Shown piece after piece: positions 24,011 to 31,996 of a stretch of DNA of 64,000 nt. The notes beneath the pieces were generated by a model. That model had not been told where the DNA came from. It did not search any database and was given only the letters and a program-made list of their open reading frames with translations. Source of the stretch: Halobacillus naozhouensis (lineage in GTDB: Bacteria > Bacillota > Bacilli > Bacillales > Halobacillaceae); assembly GCF_029714185.1 (NCBI RefSeq), contig NZ_CP121671.1, positions 310,001 through 374,000 of the forward strand. Direction: 5' to 3'. Positions within the stretch are counted from its first letter, which is position 1; each line of letters opens with the position of its first letter. Position numbers and translations under genes: made by a program.

Positions 24011-25342
24011 ATGGACATGAAAAAAGCACTATTTGCTGTACCGTTAAGTGTTTCACTGTTACTGCCAACGTCATTGGATGTAGTAAACGCTGAGGAACAC
24101 AATATGCCTACAGTTGAAACAGAGGCTGTGGAGCTTCGGTCAACATTAGACAAATTGTTTAGTGAGCACGCATACCTAGCTGTTGAAACCATGAGAAAGG
24201 GAGCAGAGGGGGCTGCTGACTTTAAAGCTTCAGCTAACGCTTTAGCTGCTAATACGGAAGATCTTTCTGCAGCAATCGCCTCTGTTTACGGTGAGAAAGC
24301 GGGAGACAAATTCCAGCAAATGTGGAGTGAACACATCGGCTATTTCGTTGATTATGTAAAAGCGACTGGCAATGGAGATGAAGAAGCTAAGCAAGCTGCT
24401 CTTGAAGAACTTGAACAATATCGTCAGGACTTTTCTAAATTTATTGCAACAGCAACAGAGGGTGCTGTAAAAGCTGATGGATTAGCACAAGGGTTACAAA
24501 TGCATGTAAATCAGCTGATTGGCGCGTTTGATGCTTATGTAGCAGGGAATTACGACGAAGCTTATGCAAAAGAACGTAAAGCCATTGATCATATGTATGG
24601 TGTGAGTAAAGGGCTGTCTAAGGCCATTGTTAACCAATTTCCTGATAAATTTAACCATACCAAAGCTGTAACGCCTGCTGCTGATCTTCGTTCAAACTTG
24701 AATCACTTACTAGGTGAACATGCCGGACTAGCTATGATGGCTATGCAGAATGGCTTAGATGGTTCTGAAGATTTCCAGGCATCTGCAGAAGCATTAGCAG
24801 CTAACACAGAAGATCTGTCCGCAGCAATTGGTTCTATTTATGGGGAAGAAGCCGGTCAAAAATTTAAAGAAATGTGGTCAGGACACATCGCTGATTTCGT
24901 ATCATACGTGAAAGGAACAGCTGCAGGTGATGAAGCTCAAAAAGAGAAAGCATTGCAAGCATTGGAAGACTATCGTGCTGACTTCTCTGAGTTTATTGCC
25001 ACAGCAAATGGCGAAGTCCCAGCTGATGTTCTTTCCAGCGGGTTACAAGAACACGTTGGCTATTTAATTGGCACATTTGATCAATATGCTGCTGAAGATT
25101 ATAAGCAAGCTTATGACACATTAAGAGACTCTTATGCACATATGTTTATGACTTCTAAAGCTCTATCAGGTGGAATTGTAAGCCAGTTCCCAGATAAATT
25201 TGCTATGGAGAATATGCCATCTGATATGCCGAAAACGGGCATGGGTGGAACAGCGGCAAACAGTGATCTATGGATCTTTGCTTCTGTCCTTGCACTAGTT
25301 GGGGCAGCTGGAGTTTATCTTCGTAAGCAGTCTAAACAATAA
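24011..25342 (+). CDS. Sortase-anchored surface protein with two His-containing helical repeats
   Basis: 443 aa. Signal peptide (basic start, LLLPTS core, cut near VNAEE). Two homologous repeats of about 170 aa, roughly residues 42-213 and 225-396. Each has the same His landmarks: SEH or GEH, HIxxFV, HVxxLIG, and HMxxxSK, with the shared block LAANTEDLSAAI and the end QFPDKF. A sorting signal follows: MPKTG (406-410), hydrophobic helix, then RKQSKQ. Sortase would attach it to the wall; no sortase gene is visible here. The His pattern could bind metal or heme, which is inference. Related proteins are sometimes labelled copper amine oxidase, but no such catalytic motif is seen. It has its own ECF promoter. 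Confidence 0.85.
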   Translation: MDMKKALFAVPLSVSLLLPTSLDVVNAEEHNMPTVETEAVELRSTLDKLFSEHAYLAVETMRKGAEGAADFKASANALAANTEDLSAAIASVYGEKAGDKFQQMWSEHIGYFVDYVKATGNGDEEAKQAALEELEQYRQDFSKFIATATEGAVKADGLAQGLQMHVNQLIGAFDAYVAGNYDEAYAKERKAIDHMYGVSKGLSKAIVNQFPDKFNHTKAVTPAADLRSNLNHLLGEHAGLAMMAMQNGLDGSEDFQASAEALAANTEDLSAAIGSIYGEEAGQKFKEMWSGHIADFVSYVKGTAAGDEAQKEKALQALEDYRADFSEFIATANGEVPADVLSSGLQEHVGYLIGTFDQYAAEDYKQAYDTLRDSYAHMFMTSKALSGGIVSQFPDKFAMENMPSDMPKTGMGGTAANSDLWIFASVLALVGAAGVYLRKQSKQ

Positions 25343-25360
25343 TTAGCTCAATCATTTAAG

Positions 25361-25390
25361 ACTGTCTCCTGTAAAGGAGGCAGTTTTTTT
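25361..25390 (+). terminator. Terminator of the surface-protein gene
   Basis: ACTGTCTCC and GGAGGCAGT arms with one G-T pair and a T7 tail. Confidence 0.9.
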
Positions 25391-25638
25391 GCTACACAGG
25401 GGGGGCAGTTCGGCGCTGGCACATGCCCACAGGATGTGAACTTAGTCGAACTTCCGCTATTCCCACTTCCTTTAATGCCATTCTTGGTCGAATTTCTTCT
25501 GTAGTGTCTACCAGGGTGCTTGCAGTTTTGTTCCTAGTAAAACTCAACTCGTTGACGGGTATCCCCAAATCGATGTGTTGTCTGCTGATTTATTGGGTAT
25601 AAATGTAGTAGAGGACACTTGCGGAAGAGGTGAGTTAG
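25391..25638. other. Intergenic stretch without a recognised gene
   Basis: A minus-strand frame is open for about 55 codons but has no convincing start, SD or family match. Composition is slightly GC-richer than the neighbours. It may be an old remnant; nothing firm can be said. Confidence 0.3.
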
Positions 25639-25860
25639 ATGTATTCGGTAACATTACAAAAAATATTAATTTACATTGGCTGGGGAATCATTATTGGAGC
25701 CATTATAGGATTCAGTGCAGTACTAGGCTTTGATCTTGATGGATCAGTATTTGTGCTATCGATGTTTCTAAGTATTTTTGGAGTATTTCTGGCGGCAATG
25801 TATGCAGAGCTTTATCATATACGTGAGGCTGTAAACAAGCAGCGACGCGAACATAAATAA
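25639..25860 (+). CDS. Small two-helix membrane protein (73 aa)
   Basis: Two predicted membrane helices (about 8-28 and 36-58, IYIGWGIIIGAIIGFSAV and FVLSMFLSIFGVFLAAMY) and a basic C-terminus NKQRREHK facing the cytoplasm. SD GAGGTG lies 6-7 nt before ATG and a hairpin follows. No family recognised. Confidence 0.7.
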   Translation: MYSVTLQKILIYIGWGIIIGAIIGFSAVLGFDLDGSVFVLSMFLSIFGVFLAAMYAELYHIREAVNKQRREHK

Positions 25861-25867
25861 CTTAAAG

Positions 25868-25899
25868 GGAGGCAGGACTCCATTAGTGGGGCTGCCTCT
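25868..25899. terminator. Bidirectional hairpin between convergent small genes
   Basis: GGAGGCAG and CTGCCTC(T) arms around a 16-nt loop, with A-rich left and T-rich right flanks. Confidence 0.6.
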
Positions 25900-25901
25900 T
25901 C

Positions 25902-26054
25902 TTAATGGGACAGGAAGGAAAAGGCGAGCATTACGATATACAAAACGGCAATAACCGCCATCAGAAGGTAGCTTTGACGGGTCAGTTTTTTAAAAATGAT
26001 ATAAAAGGTAGCGGCGACTACAGACAGGATGAAAATCCAGTAAAGTAAAGTCAT
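25902..26054 (-). CDS. Small membrane protein (50 aa)
   Basis: MTLLYWIFILSVVAATFYII then FKKLTRQSYLLMAVIAVLYI and an FSFLSH end: two membrane helices. Its ATG overlaps the stop of the upstream gene as ATGA, a strong sign of translational coupling. Function unknown. Confidence 0.65.
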   Translation of the reverse strand: MTLLYWIFILSVVAATFYIIFKKLTRQSYLLMAVIAVLYIVMLAFSFLSH

Positions 26055-26326
26055 GGAGCGTACCTTTTCTTGTCATCCAGGAACTTTGTGAAATAAGCCG
26101 CCAGCATGAGTAAAACAATTGTAATAAACCAGCTTACTGCGCTAAGTAAGTCAAGTGACAATATAATAAAGTTAAAGATACCAATTGTGAAAAAGCAAAA
26201 GGAAGACAGGTACATTTTGAATGATCCATAAGTGCCGGTGCGTTTTTTGTAACATTTTGCCCTTCTTATGAAAAAGTAAATACTTATTGCGAGAGCAAAT
26301 AGAAATAAGATTTGAAGCAGTAACAT
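26051..26326 (-). CDS. Small integral membrane protein (91 aa)
   Basis: The start at 26326 is chosen because GGAGGGTCC lies 5-8 nt upstream; a longer in-frame start at 26353 lacks an SD. Three predicted membrane helices (MLLLQILFLFALAISIYFFI, FCFFTIGIFNFIIL, VSWFITIVLLMLAAYF) separated by basic loops. Coupled by stop/start overlap to the 50-aa membrane protein. No family recognised; the two may form one membrane unit. Confidence 0.65.
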   Translation of the reverse strand: MLLLQILFLFALAISIYFFIRRAKCYKKRTGTYGSFKMYLSSFCFFTIGIFNFIILSLDLLSAVSWFITIVLLMLAAYFTKFLDDKKRYAP

Positions 26327-26401
26327 TACGGACCCTCCTACTTTTATTATCATACCTCAGGAAAGCCATTTTTTTCAAATTAGTTTATCCTGCTAAAAAA
26401 C

Positions 26402-26440
26402 ACAGGAGCACTGTCCATTAACTCAGTGCTCCTGTTAATT
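26402..26440. terminator. Terminator of the MMPL gene
   Basis: ACAGGAGCACTG (26402-26413) and CAGTGCTCCTGT (26424-26435), perfect 12-bp arms, with an A run on the left that gives T on the minus strand. Confidence 0.88.
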
Positions 26441-26449
26441 GAGGGTAGA

Positions 26450-28603
26450 CTATGTTTGAGTTTGAGATTTCCTCTTTTTCCTGCGAAAAGGGAGCCACCA
26501 GTTCCAGTCGCCGAGCATCTTCATCAAGCTCGGAACGAGAAGCAGCCTGATTATGGTGGCATCGATAAAGATGGCAATCGCAATGCCCACACCGATTTGT
26601 TTGACAGGGACTACACCTGTAAAAGCAAATGCACCAGTAATGACAATCATAATCAGTGCGGCTGATGTAATAATTTTACTAGTATTCGCAAGTCCTTCAA
26701 TTGTAGCTTTTGTATTGTCGCCTGTTTCTTGATAAAACTCCTGAATACGTGAAATTAGAAATACTTCATAGTCCATGCTTAAACCAAACACGAGGCTAAA
26801 TACGATAACGGGAAGGATTAAGGAAATGTCTGTTTCGTTCATTCCAAAATGTCCTCCTTGAAATAGCCATACGAGAATCCCGAAGGTGGAACTTAGCCCA
26901 ATTATGTTCATCAAAATCGCTTTTAATGGAATCACAACAGATTTGAAAGCAATCGTTAAGATGATAAAAGTGGAGACTAGAATAATCGCGAGTGTGATGC
27001 CGATTTTGTCAAATATTTCGGTGTAAATCTCCTGATTGAATTTAGGCTGGCCGCCAAACATCGTGGTGACTTCCCAATCGGAATTGCTCCATTCATATAG
27101 GAGATCTTGGGCTTCATCTGAGTTCGCCGTAACAGACAGTTGTACTGGAATCATGAGCTGATCGTCTTCAATAAACTGATCAATGGCCGGTTCAAGCTGT
27201 TCTCTGGTTTGTTGTCGGTCGAGGGCAGCCGCAAGTTTATCTGCTGATCCAATGTCACTCTCTGAGTACAACGTCTGAACAGAATTAACGGTATCAGGTT
27301 CTTTCAGTTTTTCTTGGAGCTGTTTCATTTGTTCCAAGCCATCCGACCCAAGCCATCCGCCTTCTCGTTCAGCAATAACGTATGCTGTGCTTTGGCTATC
27401 TCCCATGAACTCTGCATCAATTTTCTCATAGGCGGCTCGAGAGTCGTAACTTTCGGGCAGCGCAGTGATAGTTGGGATGGATAGATTCATATTGGATACA
27501 GGAATAACCCCAATGAGCAAGATTACAAAACTAACCAGGGCAATGATCACAGGGTGTTTCATAACGACCCGGCCGAATTTTCGCCAGCGTGGTGTTGTAT
27601 CTGTTTCATATGGAATAATCCTCCATTTATGAATTCGTTGTCCTAATACATAGAGCAGGGAAGGAAGCAGTGTAAGAGAGCTGAGAACAGCAGCTGCGAT
27701 CACGACTGTTCCACCGATCGCGATATTGGTGAAAATGTCTATCCTAATCACACTCATTGCAGCTAACCCGATAAATACGCAAAGGGCCGAGAATAAAATC
27801 GAGCGCCCGGCCGTTTCGATTGTAGTGATAAGTGCAGCGGCTTTATCCTGTTTCTGAAGTTCCTCCCTGTAGCGGTTGATGAAAAGCAGGGCAAAGTCAA
27901 TGCTTAACGCGAGCCCGATCATGGGAGCAATGTTCAAAATAAAGATAGACAGCTCCATTTCTTTTCCAACGAGGGCCAGCACACCAAACCCAATTACAAT
28001 TGTCATACCGCCAATGATCAGTGGGAGTAAGGAAGCTACCACTGTTCCAAAGGCAATAAGCAGAATGAGCAAAGCAAAAGGCAAACCGATCAGTTCTGCA
28101 CGTTTCAGGTCATTCTGGCTTGCTTTATTGATGTCTTCTGAGATAACAGGGGCCCCGGTTACCGTAATGTCTTCATTACCGCCAGTGATATTTTTAACAT
28201 TTTCAATCACTTGCGCCATGTTTAGTGACTCATTGTCAAAATGAAGGGATGCATAAGCAAGGTTTTCTTTTTTCATCGACTCATCTTTTAGCGGTGACTG
28301 GATGGACGATACGTTAGGTAATTGATCTAATTCTGTAAGCTTATTAGAGATAGTGGAGCGGAAACTTTCATTGGATTCGTCTTCTCCTTGTTCAAATAGA
28401 ACGAGGAGGGTCGAAGCTGGAAAATCGAATGTTTCCTGTAATATGTTTTCTACTTTCTCATATTCACCGTCGGTTCTAAACCCATCACCTTCGAGCAAAG
28501 AAGGCAGCTGAATGGCAAAATAGCCCATACCGATTGCGGCAATGATCCAAAAAGTAATTAAGAATTTGTAAGAACGAACAATGAGTGAAGCAAGTCTTCT
28601 CAT
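26450..28603 (-). CDS. MMPL/RND-family membrane transporter (YdfJ-like)
   Basis: 717 aa with the MMPL double layout: helix 1 (16-34), an extracellular domain (about 35-170), five helices (about 175-325), helix 7 (about 360-380), a second extracellular domain (about 385-540), and five more helices (about 545-700). Family motifs: IGLALSIDFALLFINRYREE and its second copy VFGLSMDYEVFLISRIQEFY, where Asp residues carry the proton relay. It probably exports lipids, drugs or other hydrophobic compounds by proton antiport. Single gene with own terminator; divergent from the UDG-fold gene. Confidence 0.92.
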   Translation of the reverse strand: MRRLASLIVRSYKFLITFWIIAAIGMGYFAIQLPSLLEGDGFRTDGEYEKVENILQETFDFPASTLLVLFEQGEDESNESFRSTISNKLTELDQLPNVSSIQSPLKDESMKKENLAYASLHFDNESLNMAQVIENVKNITGGNEDITVTGAPVISEDINKASQNDLKRAELIGLPFALLILLIAFGTVVASLLPLIIGGMTIVIGFGVLALVGKEMELSIFILNIAPMIGLALSIDFALLFINRYREELQKQDKAAALITTIETAGRSILFSALCVFIGLAAMSVIRIDIFTNIAIGGTVVIAAAVLSSLTLLPSLLYVLGQRIHKWRIIPYETDTTPRWRKFGRVVMKHPVIIALVSFVILLIGVIPVSNMNLSIPTITALPESYDSRAAYEKIDAEFMGDSQSTAYVIAEREGGWLGSDGLEQMKQLQEKLKEPDTVNSVQTLYSESDIGSADKLAAALDRQQTREQLEPAIDQFIEDDQLMIPVQLSVTANSDEAQDLLYEWSNSDWEVTTMFGGQPKFNQEIYTEIFDKIGITLAIILVSTFIILTIAFKSVVIPLKAILMNIIGLSSTFGILVWLFQGGHFGMNETDISLILPVIVFSLVFGLSMDYEVFLISRIQEFYQETGDNTKATIEGLANTSKIITSAALIMIVITGAFAFTGVVPVKQIGVGIAIAIFIDATIIRLLLVPSLMKMLGDWNWWLPFRRKKRKSQTQT

Positions 28604-28756
28604 GTAACTATCGAACTCCTTTAAATAAAACTACCCTACAAATGATACTCCTTTTCTTAAAAATAGGAAACCAATAACGTATCCATACGGTTATGAGTCA
28701 CAACGTGTAAATGAACTAATAAACGGGAAAACATGCTGACAGTAATAGAAATATAT

Positions 28757-28797
28757 CCCACCTCAGGTCATCCAAATTCTGGATGACCTGAGGTGGA
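28757..28797. repeat. Intergenic palindrome family, copy B
   Basis: CCACCTCAGGTCATCC (28758-28773), AAATTCT loop, GGATGACCTGAGGTGG (28781-28796); perfect 16-bp arms. Unlike copies A, C and D it sits in a divergent gap, directly upstream of the UDG-fold gene. Confidence 0.95.
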
Positions 28798-28826
28798 TAA
28801 AAATGGTTGGAGAAAGGGTGAATGGT

Positions 28827-29474
28827 ATGGATCTGCCTGAGCGGTTACTGAAGGATGCTGAAAAGCGTATGGAACCATATGATGTCGAGGGGTTTGTTCT
28901 GGGACAAGGGAATGAGAATGCGGAGGTTGTTATCGTAGGGGAGGCGCCTGGGGAGAATGAAGCCGTAAAGGAAGAACCGTTTATCGGGAGAGCAGGTGAT
29001 GAACTTGATAAGCAGCTTGCTTATGTAGGCCTGCAAAGGGAGGATATCTACATTACCAGTACGGTTCGCAGCCGTCCTTACAAATGGGTGAAAACAAATA
29101 AAAAGAACACGAATGGGAAGCGAAAAGCTAACCGTAAACCTAATAAGAAAGAAATTCTGGCACACGCGCCTATACTGGACTACCAACTTGAGCAAATATC
29201 TCCTTCATTGGTTATTGCGTTAGGAGGGGTGGCATATGAACGTTTGACTGGCAGAACAGAAAAAATGTCAGAGGTGCTTGGAAAAGTTATCGAAACACCG
29301 ATTATGAAACTCGAAAACGAAGAATATCAGCCATCACATCATGACTATAGTATTTTCCCGCTGTATCACCCGGCAGCCGTGTTTTATAATCCCAAAATCA
29401 AGGAGGATATTTACGCTTCATTAGATAACCTAAAAGCTTACTTAACTAAGCACAACCTTGTAACCAAAACATGA
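28827..29474 (+). CDS. Uracil-DNA glycosylase superfamily protein lacking Fe-S cysteines
   Basis: 215 aa from the ATG at 28827 (SD GAAAGGG, 8-9 nt); an in-frame ATG at 28803 lies against the palindrome without an SD. Motif A GEAPGENE (38-45), then PFIGRAGDEL. ISPSLVIALGGVAYERL is the core strand. Motif YHPAAV (His about 181) follows. This is the family 4/5-like UDG fold. The Cys positions that bind the 4Fe-4S cluster in family 4 are replaced (for example RSRP instead of KCRP); no Cys occurs in the protein. DNA repair or nucleic acid binding is likely, but uracil excision is unproven. It is bracketed by palindrome copies B and C. Confidence 0.8.
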   Translation: MDLPERLLKDAEKRMEPYDVEGFVLGQGNENAEVVIVGEAPGENEAVKEEPFIGRAGDELDKQLAYVGLQREDIYITSTVRSRPYKWVKTNKKNTNGKRKANRKPNKKEILAHAPILDYQLEQISPSLVIALGGVAYERLTGRTEKMSEVLGKVIETPIMKLENEEYQPSHHDYSIFPLYHPAAVFYNPKIKEDIYASLDNLKAYLTKHNLVTKT

Positions 29475-29493
29475 AATTCATTATGACTTGGAA

Positions 29494-29530
29494 AACCAAA
29501 AACCCAAAAACCCAAAAAACCCAAAAACCC
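29494..29530. repeat. Short tandem CCCAAAAA array
   Basis: Four to five imperfect units of CCCAAAAA (one unit has six A) run straight into palindrome copy C. Confidence 0.9.
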
Positions 29531-29568
29531 ACCTCAGGTCATCCAGAATTTGGATGACCTGAGGTGGG
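29528..29568. repeat. Intergenic palindrome family, copy C
   Basis: CCCACCTCAGGTCATCC, AGAATTT loop, GGATGACCTGAGGTGGG: perfect 17-bp arms. It lies between the convergent UDG-fold and anti-sigma genes and probably terminates both. Confidence 0.95.
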
Positions 29569-29580
29569 AAATCATGTCAG

Positions 29581-30246
29581 TTATTGGGCTGCAGGGAGGG
29601 GTTGTTGTTTTTTGAAGATGAAGAATCCTTGTTGGCTAATGGAACTTGTACCAATGCCCGTGCTTCGTCTGCTGTGGATTGCAATTTTCTCTGAAGAATC
29701 ATTGCCTTCTATACTGTAGATATCCGTTTCAGGGAAAAAAGCCTGTTTAGCGTGCTGTTCTGAAGCATTGCCTGGCTTGACTGTCCCAATGACTTGATGA
29801 AGTTTGGATTTTTCTACGCGATTGCCAGTCTGTACATACATCTCCTCTTCAAACATGACATAGGTTTGACGAATCATGGTTGGACCCTGCTTACGGTCTG
29901 TCCACTTCGTCCCGCTTAGAGGTTGTACGGTTTGATCTTGGGATGAGGTTGATGCTAAAGATTGCTGGGCTTTTAATTCGGTAACTAAAGAACGTTCCGA
30001 AAGCGGGGCAGCTTTATGAACTTCTGATTCAGCTGGCTGATTGGTTACCTGAAAACAAAGTAAAGCAATCACAGCAACGGCAGGCATAGGAAAGGTGAGT
30101 TTTATCCAATTTTTCAATGGCTTTTTGGATTGATGGTTGGTGACTTGCTGAACCATTTCGTCAATATCCTGTTCTTTCATAGGGACTTTACGATATTTCA
30201 CATTGTGATCCATCTTTTTTAACTTATAGTCTAATAGATCATTCAT
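29581..30246 (-). CDS. Putative membrane anti-sigma partner of the adjacent ECF sigma factor
   Basis: 221 aa. A short cytoplasmic N-terminus (DIDEMVQQVTNHQSKK), one membrane helix (about 51-66, FPMPAVAVIALLCFQV), then an extracellular Gln/Ser-rich region that shows no known catalytic motif. Its start overlaps the end of the sigma gene by 8 nt, the usual arrangement for a sigma and its anti-sigma. No zinc motif is present, so the call rests on location and topology. It ends 13 bp before palindrome copy C. Confidence 0.65.
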   Translation of the reverse strand: MNDLLDYKLKKMDHNVKYRKVPMKEQDIDEMVQQVTNHQSKKPLKNWIKLTFPMPAVAVIALLCFQVTNQPAESEVHKAAPLSERSLVTELKAQQSLASTSSQDQTVQPLSGTKWTDRKQGPTMIRQTYVMFEEEMYVQTGNRVEKSKLHQVIGTVKPGNASEQHAKQAFFPETDIYSIEGNDSSEKIAIHSRRSTGIGTSSISQQGFFIFKKQQPLPAAQ

Positions 30247-30823
30247 CTAGAAAACTCCCTCCTGATGTCAGCTGTTCTTGTAAGAGCTGACGAGCCCGCC
30301 TAAGCCTCGTTTTTATTGTATTCATACTAACTTGTAAAAGCTGAGCTATATCCTTTATCTCAAATTCCTCAAAGTAATACAAAATAATAATTTCCCTGTA
30401 TTTGTTATCTAACTGCAAGACATGTTCCAGAAGTTCCTCATCTTCACTTTTATGTATGGTGTACTCTTCTGGTGTGGCATGTGGGGAAGGGATGTTTCGA
30501 AAAACTTCTGTACTTTTCCTTATAACCCTTTTTATATATGAGCTCTTGAGATGATCCTTACATAGATTGATCGTTATTTTGTAAAGCCACGTTTTGACAC
30601 TGGATTGCTGTTTAAAGGTTGAATATTTCTGATAGGCCTTGATAAATGCCTCCTGAGTCAAATCCTCAGCTAAGGAGTAGTCCTTCACATAAGAGTAGGC
30701 AAGCCATTTAAGGTCGTGGCTATACTCGCGAATCCACTCCTCAACCAATTCATCGGCCGTTAGTTCAGGTTGCTTATGATTTGGATTTTGAGGGAGTTCC
30801 TCTGTGCGTTCTTTGCTAATCAA
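30239..30823 (-). CDS. ECF RNA polymerase sigma factor (SigW/SigM-like group)
   Basis: 194 aa from a TTG at 30823, chosen because SD GAGGTGGG lies 5-6 nt upstream and a likely ECF promoter places the transcript start close to the ATG at 30838, which has no SD. Region 2: LAYSYVKDYSLAEDLTQEAF and FIKAYQKYSTF. TWLYKITINLCKDHLK follows. Region 4: FEIKDIAQLLQVSMNTIKTR and LRRARQLL. Overlaps its putative anti-sigma gene. Confidence 0.88.
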   Translation of the reverse strand: MISKERTEELPQNPNHKQPELTADELVEEWIREYSHDLKWLAYSYVKDYSLAEDLTQEAFIKAYQKYSTFKQQSSVKTWLYKITINLCKDHLKSSYIKRVIRKSTEVFRNIPSPHATPEEYTIHKSEDEELLEHVLQLDNKYREIIILYYFEEFEIKDIAQLLQVSMNTIKTRLRRARQLLQEQLTSGGSFLDE

Positions 30824-30844
30824 CTTGTCCCACCTCATAGAATA

Positions 30845-30870
30845 GACGACACCCCTCTCATAAAGGTTTT
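30845..30870 (-). promoter_or_regulatory. Candidate ECF promoter upstream of the sigma gene
   Basis: On the minus strand AAAACC (30870-30865), 16-nt spacer, CGTC (30848-30845). This fits the AAC-N16-CGT layout of Bacillus ECF sigma promoters and would give a leader that starts about where the unused ATG lies. Confidence 0.5.
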
Positions 30871-31022
30871 TGATAACGCGAAAAAAGATAACGATTATAG
30901 ATTCTATCTTAACACAGGTTTTCTATTGAAATGATATGGTTGTGAAAAAGAGCTTAATGTGGAATGGTTATGGAATTTTAGGGAAGCATTTAAAAAAGAT
31001 ACGTTTGACTGGAGGAATAACT

Positions 31023-31928
31023 ATGTACCCTAAGTATTCATATTATAAAGAGATCACTAAAGCTAAGCAACAGCCATTAACTTTTCCGCCACAGCATCAG
31101 AATACACAGCCTGGGATAGAATCTAAAATGCACCCGAAGCCAATTATTGAAAACCAGGAATATAAGGGTAGTGCAAAATTAGCCGGCAAAGTGGCAGTTA
31201 TTACAGGCGGGGACAGTGGAATTGGAGCGTCTGTTGCGATTGCCTTCGCAAAGGAAGGAGCAGACCTTGTGATCCCTTATTATTCTGAGGATGAGTACGA
31301 AGATGCCTTTCGAACGAAGGCTCGCATCGAAGAACTTGGCCGCAAATGTTTGCTCTTAACAGGGGACCTTAGTGAACCAAAGCATTGTGAATATGTTATT
31401 CATCAAACAATGAAAACCTTTGGGGTGCTAAATATTCTTGTTAATAATCATGGCGTACAATTTCCTCAACAAAGCTTGGTGGATATCACAAACGAGCAGT
31501 TTGATAAGACGTTTAAAACGAATATTTATTCCTTCTTTTATCTGTCAAAAGCTGCCTTGCCACATTTAAGTGAAGGTGATGTTATCATCAATACTTCGTC
31601 TGTTGTCGCTTATGAAGGCAATAAACAACTTATTGACTATACAGCCACTAAAGGAGCTATTGTAAGTTTTACCAGAGCTTTATCTCAAAACCTTGCAGAC
31701 AAAGGAATTCGAGTTAACGCTGTGGCTCCTGGACCAATTTGGACACCGCTGATCCCGGCGAGTTTTTCGGAACAGGACGTAGAAATGTTTGGAGCAGATA
31801 CTCCTATGAAAATTGCCGGACAGCCGTTTGAGCTTGCTCCCACCTATGTTTATCTATCCTCAGATGATTCCCGTTATGTCACAGGCCAAGTACTCCACGT
31901 CAATGGCGGCACAATGGTAAGCTCATAG
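31023..31928 (+). CDS. SDR-family oxidoreductase (YdaD/YhdF general stress type)
   Basis: 301 aa from the ATG at 31023 (SD TGGAGG). Long N-terminal extension of about 50 aa rich in Pro/Gln/His, as in YdaD/YhdF-like SDR proteins. Cofactor loop TGGDSGIG (61-68), NNHG (about 144-147), catalytic Ser near INTSSVV, and Tyr206-x3-Lys210 in YTATKGA. An NAD(P)-dependent oxidoreductase of unknown substrate, probably stress induced in relatives; no sigma-B promoter could be shown here. Ends just before palindrome copy D. Confidence 0.9.
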   Translation: MYPKYSYYKEITKAKQQPLTFPPQHQNTQPGIESKMHPKPIIENQEYKGSAKLAGKVAVITGGDSGIGASVAIAFAKEGADLVIPYYSEDEYEDAFRTKARIEELGRKCLLLTGDLSEPKHCEYVIHQTMKTFGVLNILVNNHGVQFPQQSLVDITNEQFDKTFKTNIYSFFYLSKAALPHLSEGDVIINTSSVVAYEGNKQLIDYTATKGAIVSFTRALSQNLADKGIRVNAVAPGPIWTPLIPASFSEQDVEMFGADTPMKIAGQPFELAPTYVYLSSDDSRYVTGQVLHVNGGTMVSS

Positions 31929-31940
31929 TCAATACCAAAA

Positions 31941-31987
31941 TTACCCACCTCAGGTCACCCATTTTATGGGTGACCTGAGGTGGGTAA
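31941..31987. repeat. Intergenic palindrome family, copy D
   Basis: 22-bp perfect arms (31941-31962 and 31966-31987) with TTT loop. The arm has ACCC where copies B and C have ATCC, and the other arm has GGGT instead of GGAT, a compensatory change. It lies between convergent SDR and nrdB genes. Confidence 0.95.
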
Positions 31988-31996
31988 ATATACCAA

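Noticed and set aside
25391..25638. Possible degraded gene on the minus strand
   Set aside because: Open for about 55 codons but no start, SD or family resemblance that I could defend.
29494..29530. CCCAAAAA repeats as a true telomere
   Set aside because: They are internal, few and flanked by normal genes; similarity is only superficial.
28757..29568. Palindromes as ends of an insertion sequence or as a CRISPR array
   Set aside because: No transposase, no target duplication, and the copies are single hairpins kilobases apart rather than regularly spaced repeats.
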